Below the pieces are notes generated by a model. It made no database searches. It saw only the letters and a program-made list of their open reading frames with translations, and was not told the DNA's origin. 64,000 nucleotides of DNA, from NCBI GenBank assembly GCA_008508345.1, contig QNGE01000744.1, positions 105,381-169,380 on the forward strand, given 5' to 3'. Source of the stretch: Paragonimus westermani (lineage: Eukaryota > Platyhelminthes > Trematoda > Plagiorchiida > Troglotrematidae). The translations under genes and the position numbers were made by a program. Positions 35,293 through 48,454 of the stretch are shown here, in pieces. Every line of letters begins with the position of its first letter. Position 1 is the stretch's first letter.

Positions 35293-35710
35293 AAGGGGTT
35301 GGCCACTGTGGGTCGTGTTCGTCTCCCGGGCTGGGGCCCTCGCGACTCACAGAGTCGGTGGTTGGAGACTCTAGGTGAGATGGCGGCTAATCGAGCTCAG
35401 TGGCGTGAATGTTGTCGTTGTTTGGCCTAGTTGTCTGTGAAGTGAGTGCATTTAATGACGCGGTGCAGTGAAAGACGTAAAGAAGCTGTCTTGCTGATGA
35501 CGCCTTACTCTCACTTGCAGCTCACTTGTTTGTTTGTAAGGTGTAGGCACCTTGATGTTGAATGTTTGAATATTGACGTAGTTGTTTTCCACAGTTAGGT
35601 TCCTTCCCGTCCCCTTCTTTTCCCTTCTCTCTTTCTATATAGGGTTTGCTGTTTCTTCATCAGTCTGAACCACTGATGTATCGCTCTGTATGATGATGAT
35701 GATGCCCGAT
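35293..35710 (+). mobile_element. Non-LTR retrotransposon (lineage B), C-terminus and 3' tail
   Basis: It opens with 'KGLATVGRVRLPGWGPRDSQ' followed by 'EMAANRAQWREC', the C-terminal end of the polyprotein, and a TAG. Then GTGTAGGCACCTTGATG, a C/T-rich run with TCTATATAGGG, GAACCACTGATGTATCGC and (ATG)n. Short repeat tails are usual for RTE-type elements. Used here as the reference tail for the other copies. Confidence 0.88.
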
Positions 35711-36242
35711 CTGAGAACGATGAAATCGTAGTGAGTAGGGGTTTATGTTAGCTGTATCTCTCTCATTTTTGTGATCCCTGTGCCATGCTCGCTTCTTCAC
35801 CCAGTGAGCTTGACCTTAGGCGTAAGTGGAAGAATTGTTGGGTTGTTTAGTTGAAAGAATACTTTTGCAACCGACAAATAATACCATCGCATACTATTAA
35901 TTCGTTGAAATCTGTGTGCAACTTGAAGGCTACCGAATATAGACAAATTCATTCTTTTTGCATTGCACAAGCTTTGTCATTTTTTTTTGTCAAATTACAT
36001 TCCGGATAAACCATTGTATGACACAGGTAGTGCAACCAACTGTTGAATGTTTTGCAACGGATATGAATCACTATCAACCGATGGTACTTTGGCTACGATG
36101 ACGACAATATTCACGATGAGAGAGTTAATCAGGTACGTTTCAGGTTTAACATAATATCATGTATGGACTACATGTTTAGAAGTTGACAAATGTTGTGTAC
36201 AAGTGCAAAGTGTTAAGCTTGTATGTCAACTGTCACTCCTAC
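35711..36242. other. Intron-like, nothing recognised
   Basis: No exon, repeat or RNA gene seen. Confidence 0.35.
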
Positions 36243-36408
36243 CTTTGGGGCTGAAAATCGTTTGGAATAAGGCGATAATGTATTTCATGCTTCTTGATGT
36301 ATCGTTTTTGTAACAAGTCAATGTCCAGCCACGTATTGAGCTTGCGTCTCCAACGTATATAGTTTGAAGGTGTTAAAGGCGATTCCTTGCCCATGATAAT
36401 CGAAGTTG
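36243..36408 (-). CDS. Minus-strand exon of an unidentified protein
   Basis: Acceptor CTCACATTTGTTCAAG, donor GTAGGA, 2 out. Protein 'SPLTPSNYIRWRRKLNTWLD' then 'LLQKRYIKKHEIHYRLIPND'. Charged and helical. Joins 28744-28864 in phase. Family not recognised. Confidence 0.5.
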
Positions 36409-39400
36409 CTTGAACAAATGTGAGCATCTTGAGAGATGGAGGAGAAATCGTGATTTGAAGCAAACGTTGCTATTCCGATCTAAAAATTTGGTGCTGTTCA
36501 ATGAATTCAGTTATCAGGCACGAGGTTCCACTAGCTAGAGGTCATTTACAGCCGTTATAACGCAACGGACCTTATTTGGTCGAAAATATATGCCAGTTCC
36601 TGGAGTTTGCAATATCAATTTATGTGGCTACGCAAAATTGGATTGTGCGAAATTCCTGTGTTTCATTTGATGTGGATAGAAACATTAAATTCTCGAATGT
36701 TCGTTCATCGCTCGGTTATACAGCGATATGAGTTGCTGTTGGCCGAGTTTGGTCCGGCCGTTACAAAAATGTTGTGTGCTGCACTCTAAGCCAGGTTAGC
36801 CAGTAGCTAAACGAAGTTCCACTGCCTTCTTCTACATTGCCTCACCGCAAACAAAAGATCTTCCAACGCTTAAGGCAATACCAGGAAATAAGCTTGATTT
36901 TGAGCGTGTCGTAAACAGGCTTTGTCAACGTACAGTAAAAATGGGGATAAGGAAAGCCACCAAAGTTTGAAAGTTTTAACGAAAAATGGGTTACTGTTAT
37001 CAGTACTGAGGTTTCCAGTGTAGACATTGTCAATATTGCCATTGTGCTGGTTGGCAAAATTTTATCAGCTATCTAGATCACAAGTTGAAACTATTGACAG
37101 CCATCGTTTGATCATGTGACACATAGTGATGTGCTCCAACCAAAATTCTGAGATTCCGAAGTGTTTTGGTTCCAGAAATGCCAAACCCACTATTGTCTTG
37201 GTCTTTCTGTTTGTCGTTAGGCCTTCATTTACGATGGCAGGTAGGTATTTGTTCCCGAAATGACTTGTTTTTCCTGACCCCTACTGAACAAAATACTATG
37301 GGTCACTGTCGATTTCAAACACAATTAGCATTTCTTCCGTTTTTGTTCTTGTATATTTATTCCTCCGCTGTTGTGTCTAAACGATTACAATCAATCCAAA
37401 AGATTGTAACAACCTGCACGTTTGCCAGCAGATTAGCTCACAGTAAACCTATCCATTATGCTCACTTAAAAAGACTCCTTCATCGGCAAGGTTTTTCGTG
37501 ATAGATGCTACCTTTCCGAGGGGCATCTGACTCTATAAGTGATAGTGCGTCAAGGTTTCTCTCGCTCTTGCACGGTTTACTTCATACTTACTCAGTCACA
37601 ACAATTTTTGCTGGGCTCCTCTAAACTACTTTGTTGCATACGGTTGAAAAATTCGAAACTATAAGAATTCAGTCACTATTCAACGTTAAAGGTTCAATTA
37701 GCCTTGTAAAACTTGATAAGTCCGACTATTATTTTACCATGATCTACTATCATCAATCGGGTTTAATCGCTAGCTGATTACCGCACTAGATCAGAATCAG
37801 TCATTAACGGAGTATCGATTAATCTCTCATTCGAAATCAGAGAGACCAATCTTACCGCTTTTGTTCATGTATAATTCAGAAGAAAAACGATTGCGAAAAA
37901 CCTGAATTTCGGCTGGACTCGAACCAGCGGCTGAAATAGCACGCACAGATAAGGCAAGTACTCTGCCAATTAAGCCAAAAAAGACGCGCAAGGAATTACA
38001 AAATCCACAATCAAACTTGGTCATTCATCCACTCCACTGCCTTATACGGAATGACCCAGCAAACCGGTTGCTCAAGCAGCATGTGTGAATCAGTTTAGGC
38101 TGGGATCCACGAAAGTCACCGGTGAACATTGAAAGTGTGTTGCTAATAAGTAGTTTACCAGGTTTGATAAGTTGCCAGAGACACGATTGCGAAGTCCGAT
38201 TTTTGCAACTGTGTCCCTTACAACTTATAACATCTGTCTAACTGCTTGTCTTATAATTTTGTTATTAAGATCAGTAATACACAAGTATCTCATATCGCTG
38301 TGAATTTTTCCACGCCACGCCGAAACAAGTAAAACTGAAATAAGTAGTTCCGTCTCCACGAAATCCCTCATTATCATCCCTAGTTTACGGTCGCGAAAGT
38401 TTTGAACTCAAAGAAAGGTATGCTAATTGAAGGTTACTGCCCCGGCCTCCAAATCTTTCATTCAGTCGTAGTATAACCATACTTCCACGGCGGTGATCAT
38501 TAGATTTTCCGTCAGGTTTGTTGCCGACCTTGAAATCTGTTAAAATCATCGTCAGCTATATAATGCCTAACGGTCAAAATGTCAGACTATGTTTTTTGAA
38601 CCAGGTCTGATCGAAAATAGCGGTAGTCATCTAAGAGTGTGTGTAGACTGGCAAATCCTAGCAGGCTTAATTTTAATTGTTTTCAGTCTGGCCTAGGCAA
38701 CAAATTGGTGCTTGTCAAACTTTACGGTTTCAAACCGGAGATATTCTCGAGAAGTGACCTAGCAATAATGATACCTAGAAAGTGAGATGACTGAGCTTCA
38801 CTTTGTTTCTTTTATGCGGCTTTTCACCAACTCTCAGGGTAGAGTGTTTTGTGAATAGTGTTCTATTTCACTTATTTCAGTAGAGCCGGTTTTCAACTTT
38901 AAACAAGGAGTTCTGGAATGTTGCACTCAAATGTGAAAATCAATTACTGACGGAAGGTTTCTCAATAAGCACAACAGAGATCGTGCACACTAGCCGGTAA
39001 GGGCAATTGAAGGCTTCATTTTCACCCGTCACTTAGGCATTTTATCAAAGGTGGTGCTACCGACGGGAAAGCCAACAGCACCCAGTGAAATAAAAATCCT
39101 GCTCCCGGTCTCCAATGTGTTGGAGTTCACAAGTCTCAAGCGGTTAACACGATGAACAATACACCTTCTGGCAGTCATTTTTCCGGCAAATCACCGTAGG
39201 AACCGTGTTATCACTATCGAATAGTAAATCTTGTCTTCTTAGTTCCTTGTTCGAAACAAAGCTATTTTCCATGATACCATCAGAGTGGTTTATAAGGCGA
39301 GATAGAGCAGTGTTACTTGTACAAGGGATTGGCTAGAGACAGCCATTTCAGTTGTTTCTTATGTTGTTTGTCAGTGTCATTCTGAAAACTTACCCACTCA

Positions 39401-39723
39401 CAATGCATTACACATTTTATGTCGTCTGCTGAACGGATTCTCCGGTTTGCATGCAGCAATTTTATTTGCACCGCAGTAGTTCAAGTTCCAAACGGTAATA
39501 GCAACATTGTGTTAACGGGGACAAACCGGTCCGTTAACCTTCACATCCAACAATAACAACTTCAACATACCATGAGATAGTCCACGCGTATAGCCAACTA
39601 AAACAATTTGCTCGTTCTCAGCAGTGGATCGTCCTAAAACATTAACAGGAAGTCTGTTGCATCCGTAACAAAGTGTAAAATTAGCGAGGAAGAATGGTAG
39701 ACGATGTTTATTAACATTATTAC
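36409..39723. other. Intron-like; tRNA relic at 37905-37985
   Basis: Short frames only, without splice support. The tRNA-like stretch is listed separately. Confidence 0.35.
37905..37985 (-). pseudogene. tRNA-like relic
   Basis: The minus strand has a perfect T arm, GCTGG-TTCGAGT-CCAGC, and a recognisable D arm (GCTTAATTGGCAGAGT). The anticodon stem is mispaired, loop position 37 is not a purine, the variable region is too long and the acceptor stem has only about five of seven pairs. It is a pseudogene or the head of a SINE. Confidence 0.5.
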
Positions 39724-39905
39724 CCGTAGACTAATTTCCCAAATACAGCTGGTCAACACCAGTGAATGGGTCACTGGAGTTCCATTTTCTTTCGCAGAAG
39801 CCTGTTTCATATCACAGTCGTTAAAGAACTTCTGCCAGTCAGAAACTTGAGGACTAATCCTTAGATAGCTTCCATAGTCGTCAGTGGTATGACATTCGTG
39901 GTGCA
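39724..39905 (-). CDS. Possible minus-strand exon
   Basis: Sixty complete codons including 'DDYGSYLRISPQVSDWQKFF' and 'NDCDMKQASAKENGTP', ending at GTAATA. The acceptor (CAAGTCCCTAAG) is weak. Composition is coding-like; family unknown. Confidence 0.3.
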
Positions 39906-42493
39906 CTTAGGGACTTGAGTATGCACAAGCAGATAGTTATATATGGATGATCATCAAGACCGTGATGTATTCGGAGTCTCTACTGCCGTCAAACTGGTTA
40001 GCCCAGATGTCTTTGATAATAAACATAACACACACCTTGATACTTCTGTAGTGTCTCAGGTGTCTACCATCACACCACATCTCAGCATACTAGTAAAGTA
40101 CTAGTAAAGTACTAGTAAAGTAGGCTTGGAAATTCCGTGGCACACATTGGTACTAAATCTTTATGCAAGGGTGGAAAATCCTGTGGAGGTGTTGTATGGG
40201 GGTTGCAATATAGTAAGTATGAAGTTTAGACAAGAGATTGTTACCTATACTGCAAGCATTTTGTGCATGCATATTTATGCACCAGTTTGATGAAAGAGTT
40301 ATTGAAGTAAAATAGGACCAAAAATTGAAAGTGATTCGCACGTGACAAGCCGCGGCACGTCCGATTTTCTGATCAATATTGCATCTAAATGTTCACTTGG
40401 TCAATATCGATTGGGATTTACCAATATTGTTGGGTTGAAGCGAGTCAGATCAAATTCCTAGAAAACACCCTGACTATCGATGCATTAAACCGTACCGGAT
40501 TTTCCACAACTTGTATGTTCGTCTACCAGGTCTGGTCACGATTAATCAAGGATGCTTGGAGAAAAAGACAGAATTGTTTACTTTTCCACTTCAACTTATT
40601 TTTGAAATATACCTTTTCAAATTGCTCCTCTTTACTTTGATCTCATGTAATTGTGACACAAACATAAGACGAGTACATTTAATGAAAGATCATACTTAGG
40701 CGACCGTTTTAAACAGTCACCACTCGGCTTTTTCACTAAGTTCTGGTTTAGCTGTAGTTTCAAGTCTCTGTGTCATTAGAATCGGTACCTTCATGGTAGG
40801 TTTGAAGTTCCATTGACTGATGTCAGTCGACCAGATTACACCAATAAACAGCTGGAAACCAGTCACTGTGAACTGGGTCTCAACACCCTAATTTGTGGAG
40901 TTCACATCATAAGTGTATTACTATACGTTTTAGTTTGGCAGCCTCCATAACCGCGTAGCTGGCCTCATTCTGTGGAATGTGCTACTTCAGTATCACGTTC
41001 TACCCGCACGGAATCGTGAAGCATGTGATCACTCGCGGGTTATCTGGGGCAAACACATGAGCAATTGTATGCAAATATACGACTGTTTACAGCAATACTG
41101 GGCAAGAAACCAACGGGGCTGTCAGCTTTCTTGACTGTCAAGCTAAGTAAAATGTTTAGTGTCGGGTTGATAGTGAGAGTGGCTGTCTGTCCTCTGCGGT
41201 GAAGGTAGTTACACCAGTTAGTGATTACAATACCGTAGTTATCAGGTCACGTGATACTGACCTTGTGCTTTTTCGGTTTCTGTCCGTTACATGGACGTGA
41301 CCAAGGTAGTGTGTGAGAGGTATGCTACTGACGTGTTATAGGTAGCGTTCAGTTGAAGTACGTTAAACATGAAGTGGTTTAAATCACGCGTTCGAATACG
41401 TACATGGAAAATAAAAACACATAAATACTAGTAAACGTATTACTTGAAAGTGAACTACAGTCTTCCTGAGCAAAGCATCTCTCAAAATATGAAAATGACT
41501 TTGTCACCTAACTGGATAACCCGGAGTGCACTTTGCGATTTTTTCTGCTAGGTGAATGTCTGATGACGCAATTAAAATGAGATCAGCTGAGGTATGTAAG
41601 TAAAACGTTTATTTCAGAGCCCCGTTAGTATGCAACAAAATATTGGCCCGGAAACTTCAAGCGGAATGGTACAGCGATGATCGACGTATTGAAGGTGAAG
41701 GTAACAGAATTGCGCAAAATTCTAACGGAATATATTAACGGACTACCTTACAATACTGTTTGTCAGATGTCATCTAGACAGTGGTAACTGATTTCAGTCA
41801 ACCAGTAACTAACCAAGATTGGTAATTTAATGCGTTTTGTGTTGTTCTCCGTAAAACTATTCGCAGAGTGCCCTGAACATGGTAACCATGATTAGATCAC
41901 TGGCGTTAGACAGTGGATGAGAATTTTGTTCAAATCTTCGTCTCGGAATTTCTCTAAGTCTATATTGGATTTGTGAATGGATAACCGTTTTACTGTTTGA
42001 CAGCTGATACCCTAGTTCCCACATTTGCTACAGCAACAAAAATATGCTTCAGTAACATACCTCCACTACGCTTTGGATACATACGATTTTTAGAAAGTTT
42101 CCGTAGATAAGTCAAGTTTAGAATACCACTCAGCTACGGAATAAGAAGGAAAATTTTGTTGACAGGTATTAAGAAGCAATCTCCAATGGCTCTAAAGTAT
42201 TCTAACAAGCGTGTGTAATTGAGACATAGGTCATCACACGGTTAACAGCACTCAGGATGATTGCTCTCGACTAACATGTAGTTGGATCGTTACCAGCTTA
42301 CGTAATGTTGATCCGTGTGCAACAGGTTACGTGGTATCATTTGACATTTTCAGAAGTGTTGGAGGTCAGTGAAGATGACTGTGACTGTCGGTCTACTAGG
42401 TTATTTTAGTTCAGCCTACTGAACAAGTAAGAATTTTGTAGAATGAGCACAGTTAAGTTTCGCGCATCGCAAATGATAAAAGCATAATTTTTC
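39906..42493. other. Intron-like, nothing firm
   Basis: A plus-strand candidate exon at 41618-41700 (acceptor AAACGTTTATTTCAG, donor GTAACA, 'ILARKLQAEWYSDDRRIEGE') is the only thing of note. It has no partner. Confidence 0.3.
40089..40121. repeat. Three perfect copies of an 11-bp repeat
   Basis: ACTAGTAAAGT three times in tandem. Confidence 0.95.
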
Positions 42494-42562
42494 TCAGAGT
42501 TGGGATTCAATTCGAGTTGGACACTGTGTCGTAAATAACGGACCCAATACGGACGGTGTGCA
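42494..42562 (-). CDS. Possible minus-strand last exon
   Basis: After acceptor AAATACATTTGCAG, 22 codons ('CTPSVLGPLFTTQCPTRIES') and a TGA. Phase 0 matches the exon ending at 42600, across an intron of only 37 nt. Confidence 0.3.
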   Translation of the reverse strand, partial: CTPSVLGPLFTTQCPTRIESQL

Positions 42563-42599
42563 CTGCAAATGTATTTGGTTAAATTTAAAATCATCTTAC

Positions 42600-42730
42600 A
42601 ATAGCCAGCCTATCGGTAACTGTCACCAACTTTGTCATCAGCTGTCCACTCGGAATCCATCGACAATCACCTGTGATATTGGTCAGCAGAAAATGGAGTG
42701 ATGGAATAGTCGATGAGGAAATGCAGCAGC
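42600..42730 (-). CDS. Possible minus-strand exon
   Basis: Acceptor TTCGTCGTATCTTCAG and donor GTAAGA, both strong. Phase 1 in, 0 out; reads 'LHFLLTNITGDCRWIPSGQL' and 'MTKLVTVTDRLAI'. A competing model uses acceptor 42757 (AAACCACAG), in phase with another possible exon at 42804-42917 ('SHRQLIVFSGEIIQYHSGSL'), and reads 'LLHFLIDYSITPFSADQYHR' to a TGA. I cannot choose between them. Confidence 0.35.
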
Positions 42731-43986
42731 CTGAAGATACGACGAAATAAAATTGGGGCCAACTGTGGTTTACGAGGTGCATCAGCAACCTATGGATGGA
42801 TCACCTGCAATGTCTGAGTGACCGAAAGAAATATAGGGTTCGGTAGACTCCCAGAGTGATATTGTATGATTTCTCCCGAAAAAACGATCAACTGCCGGTG
42901 TGATGCAATTTTTCTAAGCTGCCAAAACTGTAGAGGTTTTGACGTTATCCGAGTATGTTTATTTTTTGTGTGAAGAAGCACCCACATGCCTTGTCACCTC
43001 TCATTGCTATACCACCAACTATATGGGTGCAAGTCCATCTATACAGGATTAACGGCGAATCAGCAGCAGGTCAGAATGTCCGAACATGTGAGTAAGGGAG
43101 GTAATACCCCACATGTCGAACAGATTTTAGGCTTGATAACGATATGATGCATGAAGCTTGAGGCAAATCACAGTATCAACAGTCTGTCATCGTCATCTGC
43201 TACTTTCATATGCCAAAACGAACAGCTACAACATTTCTGCTATCATATGAAAAGCCAACCCTCGTGTGCCCAAGGTATTAAAAAAAACTGTACTGTATTC
43301 GGCAAGATACTAAAAGAATACCCAAATTAAGCGATGAATTATAGTGACTTTGTAACTTTCGACTCCGCAACCTGCCTCTTAAAAGATTAGGCGAGGAGCA
43401 TCTCAATGTTTGCTCGTTTATTCAAACTTATTTCAAAGAAAGACTACCTTGATTATCATGTGACTTATATCGAATGAGAAGCGCTCACAGTTGCTGGTAG
43501 TTAGCAAATTTGGATAGGCCATTTCAATCAACTTATTATGTTTTGCATGTTTGGTGGTTTCTTCAGTCTCCAACAGTCACAAAAATGCAGACTAAGGAAA
43601 AAATGGTAGGACAGTTTTTGTGCCTCTCCTCAAGACGATTGGACAGTCTGAGCGATGTTCACGTTCCAGTGTGTCTGTGCTTTCAGGGGCGATTATCTAA
43701 TAGTGTTTGGGGGGTGGGGGGGTAAATTCACTAGTGTAATTGTCAACAAATTTCCCTCATAGGTACGTCAGTAAAGGTTATGATCTCGGACCTAGTAAGG
43801 ATAAGCAATACTGACAGGTTCTACCAACAGCTGATAGATAAATCCGTCTGAAGACAAACACTGTAATCATTTGTGGTTGCTGTCCAACTCTGAGTCTCAA
43901 AGTCAGTGTTGATATGAAATGGTTTATAAGATATTAATAACCCTAACCATTGTACAAAATGGTTGGAATGCGTAATAGCGACTCAC

Positions 43987-44057
43987 GTCTGCCGAAGCCC
44001 GCATATTTTCTTTTTCTGCTATCGATTCAGAATCCACATATGACAGGACGTGTTTCT
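43987..44057 (-). CDS. Possible minus-strand exon
   Basis: Acceptor TCTATTGGCTTCCAG, donor GTGAGT, phase 1 in and 0 out. Protein 'EKHVLSYVDSESIAEKENMR' then 'ASAD'. Both sites are strong. Short and unidentified. Confidence 0.4.
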
Positions 44058-44127
44058 CTGGAAGCCAATAGATGGAAAACGACATAATGAAAAATCTTTT
44101 CGGACAGGGCTTTATATCCCTATGATT

Positions 44128-44133
44128 TTTATT
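44128..44133 (-). promoter_or_regulatory. Possible polyadenylation signal
   Basis: AATAAA on the minus strand, 214 bases after the stop of 44347-44596. Confidence 0.3.
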
Positions 44134-44346
44134 GTTGATCTTGAACACTCATATCTCATAATCCCCTATCAGCATCAATAGGTACGTTGTGTCGCGTTCG
44201 TTTATCAGACAGTTTTTGCGCAAGTAATTCACATCAGCTTTTGGGAAAAATTGCGTATTCGTGCGTTAATGGCATAATCAATTCCATTATAACTGATGCG
44301 GCTCATTTGACACATCGAACAGGTTAGTGGTGTGTAACTAATTGAA

Positions 44347-44596
44347 TTAATATCGTCTGTGTTCATCGAATATTTGCTGTGGAAATATATGGGGCTGAAA
44401 CAGAACTCTCAACCACTTTCCATTAACACTGATTATGGCTGCGTAGGTGGTTTCTATCGGAAAATTTCTTTGATAAAAGTGACGGTTGAAAAGGACGTGT
44501 TCGTTGATATCACTGAGCAAGGAGAGTAAGAAGTCATTATAAGGACGGGTCCGTGGAGGTTGTCCTTTTCCTGTGTTCTTGATTGCACCTACTATA
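44347..44596 (-). CDS. Possible minus-strand last exon
   Basis: After acceptor ACCAATTTTTCAG, 82 codons and TAA. Protein 'TRPYNDFLLSLLSDINEHVL', 'FNRHFYQRNFPIETTYAAII', 'NGKWLRVLFQPHIFPQQIF'. Coding-like and partly hydrophobic, with no clear membrane helix. An AATAAA follows at 44128. If it really is a last exon, 43987-44057 belongs to another gene. Confidence 0.4.
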
Positions 44597-44599
44597 CTG

Positions 44600-46352
44600 A
44601 AAAATTGGTCAAACAACGCCAATTACCACACCATTAAGACCCACCAACAGTCATCACACCTCAAAATATAAACCACCGAAGTTACAATTTGAAAACAATT
44701 AGAGGACATTTCCATTGGGAAAGTAAGCAACCTAGGTTTGCAGCACTGTGAAACAACATAAACTAACTTTGAGTATTGCTATTCGCGAAAAACACTATGT
44801 CATTCCAAAAATATGGCGAGATGAAAAGCTTCAGATTAATGTGAAGTAAGCCACCCTCACATTGTGCGTTAGATTTCACATCCAAGTAAATTTCTGCTCA
44901 GTCTCATTTACACGGAGGCACTCGAATCTCGTTTCGCCTTAGGTTAGCACCCATCAGCAACTCCCTTATCTGCTGTGGCTAATTGCTGATCCCGGATTCA
45001 CATGCGTTCAAGGGGACTGTGTTGACCGACCAACCACTGATCTCAAATGAGTTGCAACCGCAGTATCACACCTGTATGCTCAGCCACTTTCGTGTATCTT
45101 ATTCATGTTGTCTGAGTGTGAATTTGGGAATGAATTGGAAGAAAGAATACATGACAAGTAGCTTGTGGTAAACGTAAAATTAGGCCCGAATGGCTCAGTT
45201 CGATGAGTAACAAAGGTGCATTCTTTCCGAACACGTAACATACAGTCAGCTACTTGTAATGTTCAGTTTGCGTCAGCCCAAATATGAGTATTTACAAGTA
45301 GTTGAATACTGGTAGTTATAGTTTTAACATGAGTAAAAATGGAAAATTGGAATAATCAACAATTTGTATAACCAAAAGCGCAAGCAACCACGTATGATCA
45401 GATTACTTTATAGCGCGCGTGCGGTCGATGCAAACTAAAAACACTGTCCATTAACACCTCATTCAAGTAGAACATGAAGGAGACGGCAAGGATAGCCGCA
45501 CACAGGTGAATGATGTCTTTTCTTAACTGCTACGCCGTCGTTGGTACAAAACGCCTAGATTATACATAATTCAGAGAAAAAATTCCTTAAAATATGTGCG
45601 TCCAAACCCAGGCGTTTACCATTGAGACGTTTGTGCTTCAGGAGACCAAAATATCTATCCCTATGTGAAAGTAAACCATCGTATTCAGAATAATATCTGT
45701 CAGTTTATCAGATTGATATTTGCCGTAATTGATCCGGTTTGGCTTCAAAAGAGCGTATAACTTTCAGCGTTCTCAAGATATTCAAAATATCACACTGCTC
45801 TTCGGCTCTGCTTTTGCGACACAGGTAAGTGAATTCCGTTGCAACAGTTGAGGAATCCGGTACTACTCATGTAGCTGGTTGAAAACACGCCCACATGTGG
45901 CAGTGTAAAACAGCCAATAACCAGTTTCCTGGAATCGTTTCTTTATGTGTTCATGAGACCCCACTGATTTTCGTTTAGTTTCGTTCCTTCTTTTATTCTT
46001 TTCTATATAGTTGCAATTATTTACTGCTGTTAGAGAAAAATGCTTGGTTTGAGAAGTTTTTCAAATATCTTGACATTGACCTTGATCCATGACAATACTT
46101 GCTTGTTTAATTTTAAGTTAGTATCTTACCGTTTGTTTCCTCAACTAAGGTTGTATGAATTTTCGATCCTTTGATTGCTTATTTATTAAGGGTTATCTTT
46201 TGTTGGTTCGGTTGCTTTTTATTTCCACATCGTATACGCATTGCACTTGCAATATATCTATCTGTCCACTATTTGGTTATTTGGTTCAACTAATGTGGAT
46301 GATAGGTATGGTTCTAGTCATGGAAACATTCTGATCGTGTACACCTTATTAC
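44600..46352. other. Intron-like, nothing recognised
   Basis: A tRNA D-arm-like stretch at 45190 has no matching T arm. No exon support. Confidence 0.35.
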
Positions 46353-46553
46353 TTTAAGGGCTTTTGATAGTATCAACGGTACTCGCGTGTATGGTTCAAA
46401 TCTGGAAATGATGATGATCGGCAAACCATACGCAACAGGTAAGCTGTCACTAATGTTAGAATTTTCTCGTTTTTCTAGTATAGAAGTCACTTTGCGAGAC
46501 ATCAGCCGTGTAGGAGACCATTCAGATTCATTTATCAAGTGTAGGATTTCTTT
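46353..46553 (-). CDS. Minus-strand exon of an unidentified protein
   Basis: Sixty-seven codons, phase 0 to 0, between AAATACTGCACCAG and GTAATA. Protein 'KEILHLINESEWSPTRLMSR', 'KVTSILEKRENSNISDSLPV', 'IIIISRFEPYTRVPLILSKA'. Clearly coding-like; family not recognised. The plus strand is open too, but with poorer composition. Confidence 0.5.
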
Positions 46554-48454
46554 CTGGTGCAGTATTTATTAGTTTCTTTTCAAAACAAGAAACCAGCCAG
46601 TTTTGTAATATATAGCAAAACTCTCTTTGTTTTGAAGTACTACAGCTGTATCTATGTGACCTCTGGAAACATTCGAACCATGGTAGCACACTGCATACGA
46701 TTGCCTACCTTATTTGCAATCATCTTTCTATCCAATATATCTGGTCTGTTCAAGAAATGATCTCAAATACACCTGTTTTCTCAAACATTAACCACGTCGC
46801 ACTTTAGGTGTGTCGTTTGTCTTATGCTCAGTATAGTCATTAAGTCAGTGTTAATGTTAAGATAATCGACTGAAACTTATTGTGCCCAAGACTCCAGAAA
46901 ACATTCTGATTTTATAATTTATGATACCGTGAGTGCTAGGTGTTTAGTGTTCAGAATTCTCCAGAAGCATACAAAATGATTCGTAGCTGCTGCCTTTCAT
47001 CAGGTATACACACCCAGTGAACTTTGACCACACAACAGCCAAGAAACCGGTCCTGTGTTTCCGACGAATTTTGACCATTGAACACTTGCTGCTTATGTCA
47101 CTTTATGAAAGACAATGAGTTCTATCGAAATTTTTCTGTCCGGAGTATAGAGTTACTAATGGTTTGTGCACGACAACAGTATGTCCACAAATACACATAG
47201 AAAACAGTTAATATAGAACCGAAAAGGTTAAGATAACTTCCTTTTAGTGCTGCTTTCGAACAACTCGGGTTCTATTGCTCGTCTAGAGGTGATCACTGTG
47301 AAATATACGTGTGAATCCGTGGGCTGCCTTCAACTGCAGATGTCAGAGAATTCATATAAACGAAACCTCATATGGTTTATTTGCAAACGTTCCCTTCACT
47401 AGAAAAAATGTCCTGACTTAGTGACTGTATAGGAGTTCCAATCAACCGATCTTCATCTGTTGTCATCCTTAGAAGCAACATCCACGTCAACGCACCAGTG
47501 TTTGACATTAGCGCACAATTACCATACAACCAAGCAACTAAGAAAATGATTCAAGCTAGAAATAAAACAGGGATAATAGATAGCAACCACACAAATGTTC
47601 TCGCTTTTCACGTAAGATATTCGGTATGGAAGGCCCCTTTGGACAACACTCAAGCAACCACAGAACCCCTGCTCTGTATGCATCGATTAGGGTAGCTCAG
47701 ACATCCCACAGCTTGATCTCTAGTGACAGATTCAACGAGTTGGTATGCAAGCACGTTCTTACGTGATACCCGACCTCACAATCTGCTAACCCCGAAATTC
47801 TTCCCGGTTGGTCAACGTGGTCAAAATATTGATACAAATTTCACCTGTCTTGCTTTAATGCAGAGGGGTTGCCTCTGTGTCGTTCAATTTACCGCGCTTT
47901 ACTCCAGACAAATATTCATCCCTCACTTTTCTTACCCTCTTGAGGTGACAGGTTTGCGCTTTTGTGTTCCTCGACCAGAGGAAAAAAATAGTTCCAACTT
48001 ATTTCGCACTAATCATGTACTGCGTTGGTCTACCGCGGCAACTTAGTCACACTCTCCTAACTTCTACCAATCTTGATGGAAAGAATTCGATGTAGGTGCG
48101 ACACAACACCTCCAACTGACTAAGTTTGTTAACCGATTAGAAAGTTTGCACTTGGCACAGTAAAATTACCTCTATCACGGACAAACTTAACTGTAGTCCT
48201 TATCGGCAGTTTTCTAAGAAGTTTTTATTCTGCTACACACCATTATTACTGAATTCTGCGTTTTCGCGAACCAGGACTTTGAAGTCTTTGTGTAACCCTT
48301 TAAATTTATTCAGTTTTACACAGTGAACACTTTCTAAACGTAAACTTGTTACTCGCAATGAAAATCCTGGGTCGATTCACAGGCAAGTTTGTTCCTACGT
48401 GAAAAAAGCTATTGTTTATTTGGAGATTTTCCTGAATTTTATCGACAAATGTCC
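46554..48454. other. Nothing recognised
   Basis: Frames such as 47723-48046 plus lack splice support or known motifs. Confidence 0.35.

Noticed and set aside
34413..35374. Long open frames across N bases at 34.4-35.4 kb and 53.4-54.6 kb
   Set aside because: They are open only because the gap has no readable stops.
41554..41617. Possible first exon 'MSDDAIKMRSAE' followed by a 26-nt GTATGT..TTTCAG intron
   Set aside because: 26 nt is too short for a spliceosomal intron and the phase-0 continuation hits a stop after 20 codons.
45181..45240. tRNA-like start (GGCCCGAATGGCTCAGTTCGATGAG)
   Set aside because: Only a D-arm-like segment; no T arm or acceptor pairing follows.
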